From CAYZJR01 sp964503045 (GTDB lineage Bacteria; Cyanobacteriota; Vampirovibrionia; Obscuribacterales; Obscuribacteraceae), in assembly GCA_964503045.1 (NCBI GenBank), contig CAZCZI010000017.1, positions 53,110-117,109 of the forward strand: a DNA stretch of 64,000 nucleotides. The letters are read 5' to 3'. Numbering within the stretch: the first letter of the stretch is position 1; every line of letters starts with the position of its first letter. The notes beneath the pieces were generated by a model, which saw only the letters and a program-made list of their open reading frames with translations, made no database searches and had not been told where the DNA came from. Shown one piece after another: positions 29,201 to 36,292 of the stretch. The position numbers and the translations under genes were made by a program.

Positions 29201-32200
29201 CGACACACTGCGAGAGTTTCTCGTAAGAGAATCTGCAACTGCGCAAGGCGCTTCGCCGGAAATCGATCGTCTCTATAAGAAAGAGTTCGACGGTTCTTTC
29301 GAGGTGCGAAAATACGTTGATTATGCCAATGAGGACCAACGCCGAATCGTTGAGTCTCGCCAATTGAAAGTCGACGACCACGCAGTATTCAACGAAGTCA
29401 TTCTGAAGCAATACCTCGACGAAGGAGATACATTAACCAAGGAGTGGACAAACGTCTACCGTGAACGCCGTGAACAACTGAAAAAGCCACTGGCAGACTT
29501 GGAAAAACCCGTCAAGTTCTACGACGTCATTGTCGATGAAAACGGACGAGACACTGGACTATCATTTCAAGGAAAGCCCGGTGAGCTTCGTGTAAAACGT
29601 GAAGCATTCGGAAAACCTGTAGACGTCGATGCACTACTTACTGAAGTGCTAAAAGCATATCCGGATCTCAAACCTAAAGAGACAGAACTAAGGCAACAAT
29701 GGAGCGAGTGCGCACACTGGCCCGATGTCATATCGAATAGACTGGCAGCATTGCAAGAGCTTCACAATAGGCACGCTGATCGGTTAAACATCCCTCGCCA
29801 AAAGCTTGTAATTGGAACACGTCCCGATGCGGAAGCTGCATACGTCCCCTCGACCGGCGTCATAGAGATGGGGCACCGACAAATCTGGTTTGATCGTTCG
29901 GATGTAATTGGAACATCAGCACATGAGACTGTTCATGCGGATCAAGACACTCTTTTGGTCCGACTAGCTGCCTTGGAAACGATGCGGGATTCAAATCTCA
30001 CTAATTTGCACGAAGCAATGAACGACCCGCAGTTCATGGTCAAAGTCAACATGGCGTACAAGAGATTGTACTCTCGCAGCAATAGAGAACAGCCGAATCC
30101 GGAGTTTTTCAAACAATCGCTAGAAACTGGAACATCTTGGATCGAAAAGGGACTCAAATCCACTCAGGCTGAGCTCGAGGCAGATCCTCAATATATGCGA
30201 GGCTATCGCTTAGCCGACAGCCTGCGGCACATGGTGGACGACGCAGAGTTTTCAGCAAAAGTCGAACAAAAAATAGAGTTCTTGAAATCAAGAATGGATT
30301 CACCCGAAGACTTCTTCACGGACAATTCAGCAATCACACTATTCGGGTTTGAACTGCCCGCCCGATACAGAGCTGAAAAAGCGATGTCTGCGACTCCGCT
30401 TAACCCTGAAAAACTAGAACGCGCCGGCTATCGATACGACGAAAATAAAAATCCCAACAAGGCCTACAATCCTCTAGATCCTACCTTCAAAGACGCCGCG
30501 TTCGAGTCACTAATGCAAGATGAGAAATTCCTCGCACAGCATCCTGACTTTTTTAAAGATCTGGTAGAGATGACACCAGGAGCAGAGGCGCCTAGCCAAA
30601 AGCCCGGTCTCAACAGTGAACGTCCCAGCAGAAAGTGGATTGACACAATGCGCGACCTCACGGACTCGACAAGCGCTCCATCCAACCTAATGACCGCGAT
30701 CAGACTGGAGTTAAAAGCAGTTCGATTTCTCAACGAATACTTCCAGCACAATGAAAAAATTGGCAATCTCGAAAAGTCAGATTTCGAGCGGGCGCTCCCA
30801 GGACTCGGAAAGGCACTAATTCGAGATCAACTCGTCTTCATGCACAATAGAGAACAACTCGCTTACAAAGCAAATTTTTACGAAACAGAAGCACATCATG
30901 CCGGAGATATGGTTGAGCGTCTGCGCAAAAATCCAGATCGACCAACTCGAGAACCCGTACCTTTCGAAGACAGATCACCCGAAGAACAACGTCTGTCGCG
31001 ACTGTTCGTGCCCAATCGCGGCAACCTGCAAGCACCAGCCGAACAAATTCCGACAACTACTCCTGAGCATAAAAATCAAGAGCTTCCACAAACGGCAAGA
31101 CCTCGCTTGGACACGGGGTACAGTGACTACCTCGGGTCAAACGAAACAGTTCAAGTAGCTGAGCAAAAGCGGAAGCCTATCTCGCTTAAGCTTGATATGC
31201 ACAAACAACAACTGCGAAAAAACGATGTAGGTTTCGATTACCGCGCCATCCACGATTTTCCAAACGAGGAAGCTCGCGACAAATTCCTTCACTTACAAAT
31301 GAAGGTCGAAAAACACAAAGTTCTGCAAAGAAAAACAATTCGAGAATTTGCCAAAAACGTAAAAGACATTGGAGATACATTCACACCAGTCGATAAAAAC
31401 TTGAGCGCACAAGAAAAACAGGCGATAGTAAATGAGCGCGTCGACGCACTGCGCAAAGCGCATATCGATGCCTTTGGAGAGCCCGCACCAGAAATCATGG
31501 TGCTGTCAGATCGAGAGATGGCTGAGTCCGGAGCAGACGCCGGATATCTCAGAGGTCGAGGTATAACTCAACTTCGAGAAAGCGAAATTCTTGGTCACAG
31601 CCCCTTCTCACCAAAACCATTCATTCACGAAGGCGTACACGTCACACAAGACAAAGCCATCATTCAGTCAATCGCCACCGATCTGATGCGACAAAAAGGC
31701 ATTGAGTCGTTCGACGCACTCAAGGCATCAGATGGCAGCTGGACTCCGGAGGGTAAGGCATTTATCGCTGACCTGCAAAAAGAATACAAGTCGCGCACCG
31801 CATTCACTGAATTCGTTCCACTCAACGACAAATTCTTCGAACACACCGTAAACTCATCACGCGAGTATTTGGACAAAGCCGTCAAACTATCCGACGATGC
31901 ACTAAATATCGATCCCGAATATGTACGCGGTCGCCGACACGCAAACGACCTGAAGAAAAAGGAGCAACGAGCAGCGGAGCGCCAAGCCGATCTTGCAGAA
32001 AAGATGCTCAACCTTGCCAGAGCTCTCACACCGCGCGACTTGAGTGGCGACGGACTGAGAACCTATCTCAACGAACTCTTCACTCAGCGACACAACATTG
32101 AAGACGGTCCAAATCCACTTGCAGATGTTGATGCAAAGAAACTCCTTCAAAAGATTTGCTCGAATCCAATGTTTAGAAACGAGTTGTTCGGAAACAACCA

Positions 32201-34685
32201 CCATCTAACCGGTGGAATCGGAGAAATAAATCAAAAGGACCGACAGTTCGAAAACATGTTGTACAAAGCTGTTTCCGATAACGATCCACCCGACTTTGTA
32301 GCACATATTGTCGAAGCTGCAATTCAAAGGAGTGCAAATCCAAAACTAAAACCAACAGAGTCTAGAGAAGTCTGGCTGAAGCAAATGGAAGAACATCTAA
32401 ATGACTCGGCAGCAGCACCCTCTACACCGAAAGCATTCAATCGCACCGAACTGCGCGCCTACGCGTTCCTTTTAGATCACTTCAAGAATCCGCGCAACGG
32501 CGCAATCGGTAGTCTGACCAGACAACGCTTCGAAGAAGCGCTGCCAATCCTAATGAAGGAATTGGTGAAGGACAGCATCAAGGAAGCACTCATTCACGAT
32601 CAACTCGTCTATCACGGCAATTTAGCCGAGACAGAAACGAGACACACCGACTCAATCGTGGACGAATGGATGCAGGGCAAAGGAGCTGATGAAGACGCGC
32701 CGCTCACCTATAGGCAGAAACTATACTCCGACAAACTCGGCAAATTTTGGATGACTGGTGACCAAAAACCGACTTCAGGTCCGAGCACCTCAGACGGTAT
32801 CATGCTCAGCAGAGAAGATAATCCACTGATTCGCATGATGAAAATTCAGCAGATGCAAGAACAGCAAAAATATGGCGACCTGAATATAGTTCAACAAGAT
32901 GCCATTCCGGATAACTATTACCGAACCGATCAGTCGGAAGCAAAGGATCAACAGACAGAGAAGCAGAAATCTGTCGAGTCTGATACCGGCACAAAGCAAG
33001 GTGACCAGGAAAAGAACAAGAATAAAAACCGACTCAAAAATAGTTTGGAAGTTCAAAAACACAAAGAAGGCACAGGCGAAAGTTCTCAATTGCCTTCCGG
33101 AAACGAAATCGCCGATATGCCTGAGAAACCAACCCCTGCCGTTGGAGACGTGCCTATGCGGCCATCTACACAATACGCGCAAGAACTGCATGCTCACCTC
33201 GAAGCAAACAGAATAAATCGACTCAACATTCACAGACAGCTGTCTAAATCCAATATTCTCGATCACCTTGCAAAAGCTCAGAATCTGATCACGGAAATGG
33301 GCAATGCACCGAGCGATCTCCGACCGTCGATTCAAGTCATGGCGCACTCATTCGAAAAGGCGAAAATTCTCGAGCAAATATTGAAATACCATGATCCGGC
33401 AAATCTCCCCGACAAGATCGCCGATGTGATTCGCAACGAAGAACGCCTGACATATGCAGACATGCGCAAAGTTTTAACTGAGTGTCATCCTTCCGATCTG
33501 CAAGTTGGAATGCGTTTGACCGAAAGAGTTGCCAGTGTTTCAGACCCGGCACAAGTAAAAGACTTTTGGAAGGAAGCAGTGCAAGCATACAAGCGAATCG
33601 ATGAAGACAATTTGTCGAAAGCCGAGCGAACTCAGTATCAAGAACTTGGAACCAGACTTGAAAAGGAAATGAGGCAGCGCGTCAGCGAGATTACCGAATT
33701 CCTTCAGCCGCCAAAAGGATGGACTTTCAAAGACAGAACTCCCAATGGACTTGTGGCGCAAGATCGATATGCACCTCGGTTTGACCCGAAGGAAGGGCGT
33801 GCGCAAGAGGTCGCCTTCGTCGACCGCGTGGCCACAGCTCTCAACACAAATAGATTGTCAGACTCGGTGATTGCCGAGCAACCGGAAGTTTTATCGAAAG
33901 ACAAGCAGCTGGTCGATACAATCAAACGCGAACTAAAAGATGAGTTAGAGTCAGAGACCGCGTACTTTGTAAAGAGAGGACTCAAACAAAATGCGGCTGA
34001 GAGACAGGCTCTGTTTAAAGTGATTCGAGATCTGACCGATGCCGAACGAGAGAAAGATCCGGACGACTACACACCGGCAGAGCAAGAAACCAGTCGAGCC
34101 ATCAACGACGCAATGAATCGCGGCAGAGACTGGATTGGATTGCCCATGCCTTCAGGCTGTGTTCTCGACATGCTCGGATGTGATTACATGCTTGTAAATA
34201 AAAGAACGGGAGAATATATTCCGCTGGATGTGACTGTCCACGGCATCAATAAAACTCCCGGTCAACTCATTGATTGCCGAGCAATGAATCCTGACTTGAA
34301 ATGGGATGAAGCAAAAACAATTCCTTCAGACAGAAAGAATTGGATTATGTCGGTTCCTGATGAAAAGGACTGGAATAATGCGCTTTTCCAAAGCATAAAG
34401 GAAGCCGGCGGCGACAGCACGGCAGGCCGCGAACAGCTAAATCGAGACGCCATCGAGCAGATTTCGGTGGCAATTCTTGCGACAATTCAAACCCCAAGCC
34501 GACTCAATCTAGTCGATCACCCTCTGCCGAACAACTTGATGTCTGGCTGGGCACCTGATAGGGAGAACGCGTGCATCGCCTTTTCTCGAAATCTCGAACG
34601 CGTAGGAATGCACTCATGGGCCGCCGACCTAAATCTTCGCGCTCTGCGCTACATACAAAATCAAGGTCGACATCAGTCGCCTTAA
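23208..34685 (+). CDS. Giant multidomain YD/polymorphic-toxin-like protein with zincin modules
   Basis: A 3825-residue protein; ATG 23208 has AAGGAG 8 nt upstream. Order: a Lys/Pro-rich disordered N-terminus (1-200) without signal peptide; a YD/RHS-like beta region (about 205-470); Gly-rich beta repeats of the FDEKGEFIGQVDSNGTL kind (about 520-900); a hydrophobic helical patch (about 1100-1160); decapeptide repeats (1204-1330); two tandem modules of about 195 residues with decayed zincin motifs (about 1637-2027); two modules with intact HExxH (H2239-E-T-V-H2243 and H2807-E-G-V-H2811), each followed by a shared helical region; a Lys/Gln linker near 3235-3310; and a C-terminal domain with a CDYMLVNKRTGEYIPLDVT segment. 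The layout resembles contact-dependent or self-processing toxins, but no immunity gene or delivery signal was identified. Function unknown. Confidence 0.8.
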   Translation: MAKEKPKPKPPEAADNIVTRTMKSTVKTVSGIARSIYDSKPPAKKAEKKTAQSPEKKSVKAAGSKAAHHPEAKSDTKSEGKKTPPKHTDGAPKHSDGPPKHTDGTKDKRTNQKSSTEISSKEHAKEKPAEKTSLNNYIHQLKEKAKTTVNDEIERVKHTAKVVEDNLHKVENAAAKTLKEISEPKKDNSKEQQKTKPVELNKLTPEQRVAAKQFEYTDEKTKVSYKYDTKTGNLQEMQRGDTTTHIKYDKSGNAAGMEVKQGNHVLAKLDNKDSSKLKVDQVTGAVNVEAINKESKSHTTKELTTYKPDGTVTNVGFDADGHRTSKVGFAVEGDQLSRKYRVDYVYTQGDQEKPGEVFSVTRNLEEKNPAKQVTEKCWYDDPKKVEKQAPSIKERIVRDQENNTKVTRSYKDGRSEELRLDSHGQTTEFHVRNPKGYSVKYEVKNDKIVGAKVDGENFKDAKAQEAAQHDLARMKNLYNFQVKAAEAEKVEQPVGLTDYALKESKTGTVVIKTDDGIHSFHSQFGELRDKNKNLVGHLDKDGKITLEKGVDLKLGNQLIKDGSSIDQIEGSAFFDTHDIINNRKAVESNGPGKNGLLLRPDGRLGGAVMHNNVFDEKGEFIGQVDSNGTLTKSVESGKGKIDINSELRGYSFIGKEEGQDRRFIMSANMSNGEISLDDPPGKHKVEMGMILVKDQNGKMVQRGIVEAPNFASGRLDGGSITLFNGKESETKPLCESKGTVLDLEIKGEGAVKSQRIQAVCLGQQVVGPDQKTVVSGGFFDIQDAKAREKQIVVDADTKFKEKQDDVVGHWGGGFLQLGGKSDYEASKETADLAHRRSEQKLASLDQIVKDGKVDLNSLGFYNRELDHLTQTPKAKPEPKKPEEPKKVLTRPDLKDKQITGKARVGNEVIEFQNNKVIVDGKAVGEVGPDYVIRIEGRPPIDLKQEDRVLVQFKFEGPGASNETHQLVGLGKTKVGLNGRMYEGGLVDTKSLTKEATQRQLDMEIAIQEYKNGRHITSGISNYFLGDAEGTMDQQVATFGIQKSGLQKEFQTLFNEGFDPKNLDNNRVDQCTRATQQMMENCRTTTADGTELIQRTTQLEQQANEGIIMATTTIATMGVGAAFNGLANAGKLANLSKVTILTTEVGATSVVGGTISVIGRHTEKGGWDEAYTNLASGTMEGMANSLNAFGTMMKAQGIGKLGVTMSQLSKAEVNMANLAKASVKVEQLAQGEVELAHVSKAMVTVENLNKAGLTTKGLAKVGITAEELKSGAVSMERLMSAGLKEKDLAKVTLSVEELGKHALDLRKVPVALEELQRCGVPLEQLATKGVQIAGQGEKMFTIADQMLLDSKFGQLSTKVANNPMANSVLKNSLRFGEGIAQTAMYEVAAGMRSKEGINLKESLSPEKLLLGTVFNVGSQTIGDAVGSIGAMSKGLQRSENKFLKFLGEERALKDMTFKSRQVFTDFASESFNQFASRLPSEVSSAYSNGAMSAITEAIKNEKQRVAEKLGHTPTEQELYENMNYTKVLQEIHEQGLMAAASSPLISAAGSPIHAWSEKYAPKSRLPKDEPPDSLHMEPRTTGSENQSVVLKAPEAPLTPPDAPPVPSEAPKTHPNSRIVHRDSPSDAPVTHKQDSPAVVERQRQSLDQLANEHTNKWKPEYGKELGLKVVGKEGTERSFLEATQKATEALCNSGEPGDTRPIRKDMFHDVDIVKSALANNPEQLKIYNEYVDKRRAHEAAVKDLNAELESRRSDVQKMVDTYCRENGLPPIEVTRGHDITSQAKGYRNGKLDVPMNWLLKSRLGEAELGTLHSELRKVGRENETPEYQVKAAQAKTERQLADLEKLSTDSTKSWRQPGKDELGLTALEADERFKTRQEITEKLVAELCNKTGSDGKPTIEPERFHDIDYVRSKLSAEQLARYEKYVDARQKHENAERTLRNSLDERLKDLQSVMDQYCDQNHQPRVTLKRTHHLTDEGKPYSDGTITVSSRELLKSRPSDTLREFLVRESATAQGASPEIDRLYKKEFDGSFEVRKYVDYANEDQRRIVESRQLKVDDHAVFNEVILKQYLDEGDTLTKEWTNVYRERREQLKKPLADLEKPVKFYDVIVDENGRDTGLSFQGKPGELRVKREAFGKPVDVDALLTEVLKAYPDLKPKETELRQQWSECAHWPDVISNRLAALQELHNRHADRLNIPRQKLVIGTRPDAEAAYVPSTGVIEMGHRQIWFDRSDVIGTSAHETVHADQDTLLVRLAALETMRDSNLTNLHEAMNDPQFMVKVNMAYKRLYSRSNREQPNPEFFKQSLETGTSWIEKGLKSTQAELEADPQYMRGYRLADSLRHMVDDAEFSAKVEQKIEFLKSRMDSPEDFFTDNSAITLFGFELPARYRAEKAMSATPLNPEKLERAGYRYDENKNPNKAYNPLDPTFKDAAFESLMQDEKFLAQHPDFFKDLVEMTPGAEAPSQKPGLNSERPSRKWIDTMRDLTDSTSAPSNLMTAIRLELKAVRFLNEYFQHNEKIGNLEKSDFERALPGLGKALIRDQLVFMHNREQLAYKANFYETEAHHAGDMVERLRKNPDRPTREPVPFEDRSPEEQRLSRLFVPNRGNLQAPAEQIPTTTPEHKNQELPQTARPRLDTGYSDYLGSNETVQVAEQKRKPISLKLDMHKQQLRKNDVGFDYRAIHDFPNEEARDKFLHLQMKVEKHKVLQRKTIREFAKNVKDIGDTFTPVDKNLSAQEKQAIVNERVDALRKAHIDAFGEPAPEIMVLSDREMAESGADAGYLRGRGITQLRESEILGHSPFSPKPFIHEGVHVTQDKAIIQSIATDLMRQKGIESFDALKASDGSWTPEGKAFIADLQKEYKSRTAFTEFVPLNDKFFEHTVNSSREYLDKAVKLSDDALNIDPEYVRGRRHANDLKKKEQRAAERQADLAEKMLNLARALTPRDLSGDGLRTYLNELFTQRHNIEDGPNPLADVDAKKLLQKICSNPMFRNELFGNNHHLTGGIGEINQKDRQFENMLYKAVSDNDPPDFVAHIVEAAIQRSANPKLKPTESREVWLKQMEEHLNDSAAAPSTPKAFNRTELRAYAFLLDHFKNPRNGAIGSLTRQRFEEALPILMKELVKDSIKEALIHDQLVYHGNLAETETRHTDSIVDEWMQGKGADEDAPLTYRQKLYSDKLGKFWMTGDQKPTSGPSTSDGIMLSREDNPLIRMMKIQQMQEQQKYGDLNIVQQDAIPDNYYRTDQSEAKDQQTEKQKSVESDTGTKQGDQEKNKNKNRLKNSLEVQKHKEGTGESSQLPSGNEIADMPEKPTPAVGDVPMRPSTQYAQELHAHLEANRINRLNIHRQLSKSNILDHLAKAQNLITEMGNAPSDLRPSIQVMAHSFEKAKILEQILKYHDPANLPDKIADVIRNEERLTYADMRKVLTECHPSDLQVGMRLTERVASVSDPAQVKDFWKEAVQAYKRIDEDNLSKAERTQYQELGTRLEKEMRQRVSEITEFLQPPKGWTFKDRTPNGLVAQDRYAPRFDPKEGRAQEVAFVDRVATALNTNRLSDSVIAEQPEVLSKDKQLVDTIKRELKDELESETAYFVKRGLKQNAAERQALFKVIRDLTDAEREKDPDDYTPAEQETSRAINDAMNRGRDWIGLPMPSGCVLDMLGCDYMLVNKRTGEYIPLDVTVHGINKTPGQLIDCRAMNPDLKWDEAKTIPSDRKNWIMSVPDEKDWNNALFQSIKEAGGDSTAGREQLNRDAIEQISVAILATIQTPSRLNLVDHPLPNNLMSGWAPDRENACIAFSRNLERVGMHSWAADLNLRALRYIQNQGRHQSP
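26817..27197 (+). repeat. Decapeptide repeat region inside the giant protein
   Basis: Residues 1204-1330 fall into about thirteen 10-residue units with the pattern xExLaKAxVx, such as VEQLAQGEVE, VENLNKAGLT, AEELKSGAVS and MERLMSAGLK. A hydrophobic residue recurs every fifth position, as in pentapeptide-repeat-like solenoids. One unit (around LRKVPVA) is three residues short. The DNA is diverged, so the repeat is old. Confidence 0.75.
28120..29290 (+). repeat. Two tandem modules with decayed zincin motif in the giant protein
   Basis: Residues about 1637-1831 and 1832-2027 are collinear copies: both carry LGL, an ALCN/ELCN block, FHDxDxV, YxxYVDxRxxHE, a DxYCxxN segment and LLKSR. Each ends with a helix where modules 3 and 4 have HExxH; here the first copy reads SELRK and the second RESAT. 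The Glu is kept while both His residues are lost, suggesting decayed metallopeptidase-like domains. Confidence 0.65.
29740..32760 (+). repeat. Two large modules with intact HExxH in the giant protein
   Basis: A duplicated unit of roughly 500-600 residues. Each copy has an HExxH helix (H2239, H2807), then a DPxYxRGxRxAxxL block, a helical stretch, a block with NxxEL/RxExxAxxFLxxxF, SDFERALPGLGKALI or RQRFEEALPILMKEL, then DQLVxxxNxxExxxxxxxEAHHAGD or ETETRHTDS. Zincin activity is plausible from the HExxH motifs; the third zinc ligand was not identified. Confidence 0.6.
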
Positions 34686-34759
34686 GCATAGTGGCCCGCG
34701 CCCCAGATATGTCACAACAATCAGGACAATAGAGAAAGAGAAATAGGAGCCTTCCACCA

Positions 34760-36208
34760 ATGACAGACCACAACCTTGGTGACCAAGTATTCAAAGAAAC
34801 CAAGATCAAAGACAAAGACGGCAAAGAAAAACGCATTGGTGACATAGCCAAAAACAGTTGGGGAGGCCCACCTCCCACAGACGCTCGCCAAAACCGTTCG
34901 GACGATGGGCAGAAGCCACCTCTGGAACAAACACACCAGCCCGAAGAATCAGCAAGAAAGGGCGGACAAGAGATAGGCAAGGCAGCCGCAGAAGCGGCGC
35001 CTGCAGATGCAGCTCTTAAGCACGAACAAAAGCATGACTTAAAGGATATCGGACGCGCTGCAGTCGAAGGCGCCATCGGCGCTATCGCCGAAGGAAAAGC
35101 CGGCGCACAAATAGAAAAACAACATCACGAACAACTGGTCGAAGCAAGCAAACGCATCAAAACTCTGAACAATGAATTACACAAACCAGGTGGTGCGCTG
35201 GCCAACTCTGACTTGGAACTAATCGGCTTCGATAAGACCGGACGTTTGCTGATGATTCATCGAGACAAAGGCGGAAAGGTCGATGGTAAGTTTCTCGTCG
35301 ATCACGAATCAGGACAGATTGTTGCCAAAACAAAACATGGACAACTCGACAAATGGGACAAGAGCCCAGACTACGATCGCAAAGAACGCGAGCACGGAAA
35401 CCGCCCCAAAGACTGGCATTCTGAGCCGTCTCACGGAGCCACGGTTTGGAAAGACAAAGAGGGTCATGTCCGCGAAGTGAACCGACCCAACGGTGACAAT
35501 ATCTCCGTAACTCTCGACACTCACGGCAAGCCTTCAGAAATCAATGTGAGTTATGCAGCCAGAGATGGCCGCTCAGGGCGAGTGGAACAGTTTAAAGTTT
35601 CTCCCGATGGTGATGTCGTTGTGCAATCTCAAGGCATTAAAGAACCTTGGCAAAAGATGCGTGACAGTGCACAAAAAGCCGAGATACTCGATGACGGATC
35701 ATTGCAACTTCAACTAAAAGAAAATGAGCGGCGAACCTTACGATCAGACGGTTCTTCAGTTGAAACCAAGCAGATCAACGGGCAGTGGGTAACAACGCAA
35801 GTCGCCGATGCATACGGAGATCGCCGCGAATACAAATGGGATGACAAAGCGACGAAACTGACAGAAGTGACAATCACAAATGCCGATGACAAAACAAGTG
35901 AAACCTTCAGACCCGGTGGTAGCGTCCATGGTGTGCAACAAGACTTCTGGTATCGCTATCCATCTGATCCAAAAGACCAAGGAAAGGGTCAAAAATTTCA
36001 AGTCGACAGTGACGGAACCTTAAGGCAGTTTGTCAAAGCAAATGAAGTCATAATCGCCAAAACCGACGGTTCTGTTCTCCACACAGTCGGAAAGGAAACA
36101 AAAATACTGCGTCCAGCCTTCAAGTTGCTTGAGGACAACGACGATACAAAGTTGATGAGCATCTCCGAAAACATCATTCCTGAAGTCGATCGACAACTGC
36201 CAACATAA
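34760..36208 (+). CDS. YD-repeat-like protein, probable partner of the giant protein
   Basis: A 482-residue hydrophilic protein. The first 150 residues are charged and helical (KGGQEIGKAAAEAAPADAAL and a later AIGAIAEGKAGAQIEKQ segment). The rest is beta-rich with short YD/RHS-like strand-turn units, such as FDKTGRLLMIHRDKGG, WKDKEGHVREVNRPNGD and YKWDDKATKLTEVTI. No signal peptide. AGGAG lies 10 nt before the ATG. It follows the giant gene by 74 bp on the same strand and shares its style of repeat, so it is likely co-expressed and could be a wrapper, chaperone or paralogous substrate. No catalytic motif was recognised. Confidence 0.65.
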   Translation: MTDHNLGDQVFKETKIKDKDGKEKRIGDIAKNSWGGPPPTDARQNRSDDGQKPPLEQTHQPEESARKGGQEIGKAAAEAAPADAALKHEQKHDLKDIGRAAVEGAIGAIAEGKAGAQIEKQHHEQLVEASKRIKTLNNELHKPGGALANSDLELIGFDKTGRLLMIHRDKGGKVDGKFLVDHESGQIVAKTKHGQLDKWDKSPDYDRKEREHGNRPKDWHSEPSHGATVWKDKEGHVREVNRPNGDNISVTLDTHGKPSEINVSYAARDGRSGRVEQFKVSPDGDVVVQSQGIKEPWQKMRDSAQKAEILDDGSLQLQLKENERRTLRSDGSSVETKQINGQWVTTQVADAYGDRREYKWDDKATKLTEVTITNADDKTSETFRPGGSVHGVQQDFWYRYPSDPKDQGKGQKFQVDSDGTLRQFVKANEVIIAKTDGSVLHTVGKETKILRPAFKLLEDNDDTKLMSISENIIPEVDRQLPT

Positions 36209-36292
36209 ATCCGACCCTGGGCGAAACATACAGCCGAGAGCCTCTTTACTGCCGGTAGCCGTTGCCCGCCGTAAATGATAATCTGAGCTTTC

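Noticed and set aside
32790..33347. 185-codon minus-strand frame
   Set aside because: Antisense to the giant gene, Phe/Leu/Cys-rich without family pattern or start signal.
34504..35076. 190-codon minus-strand frame
   Set aside because: It spans the junction between two plus-strand genes that have good start signals; composition is of a shadow frame.
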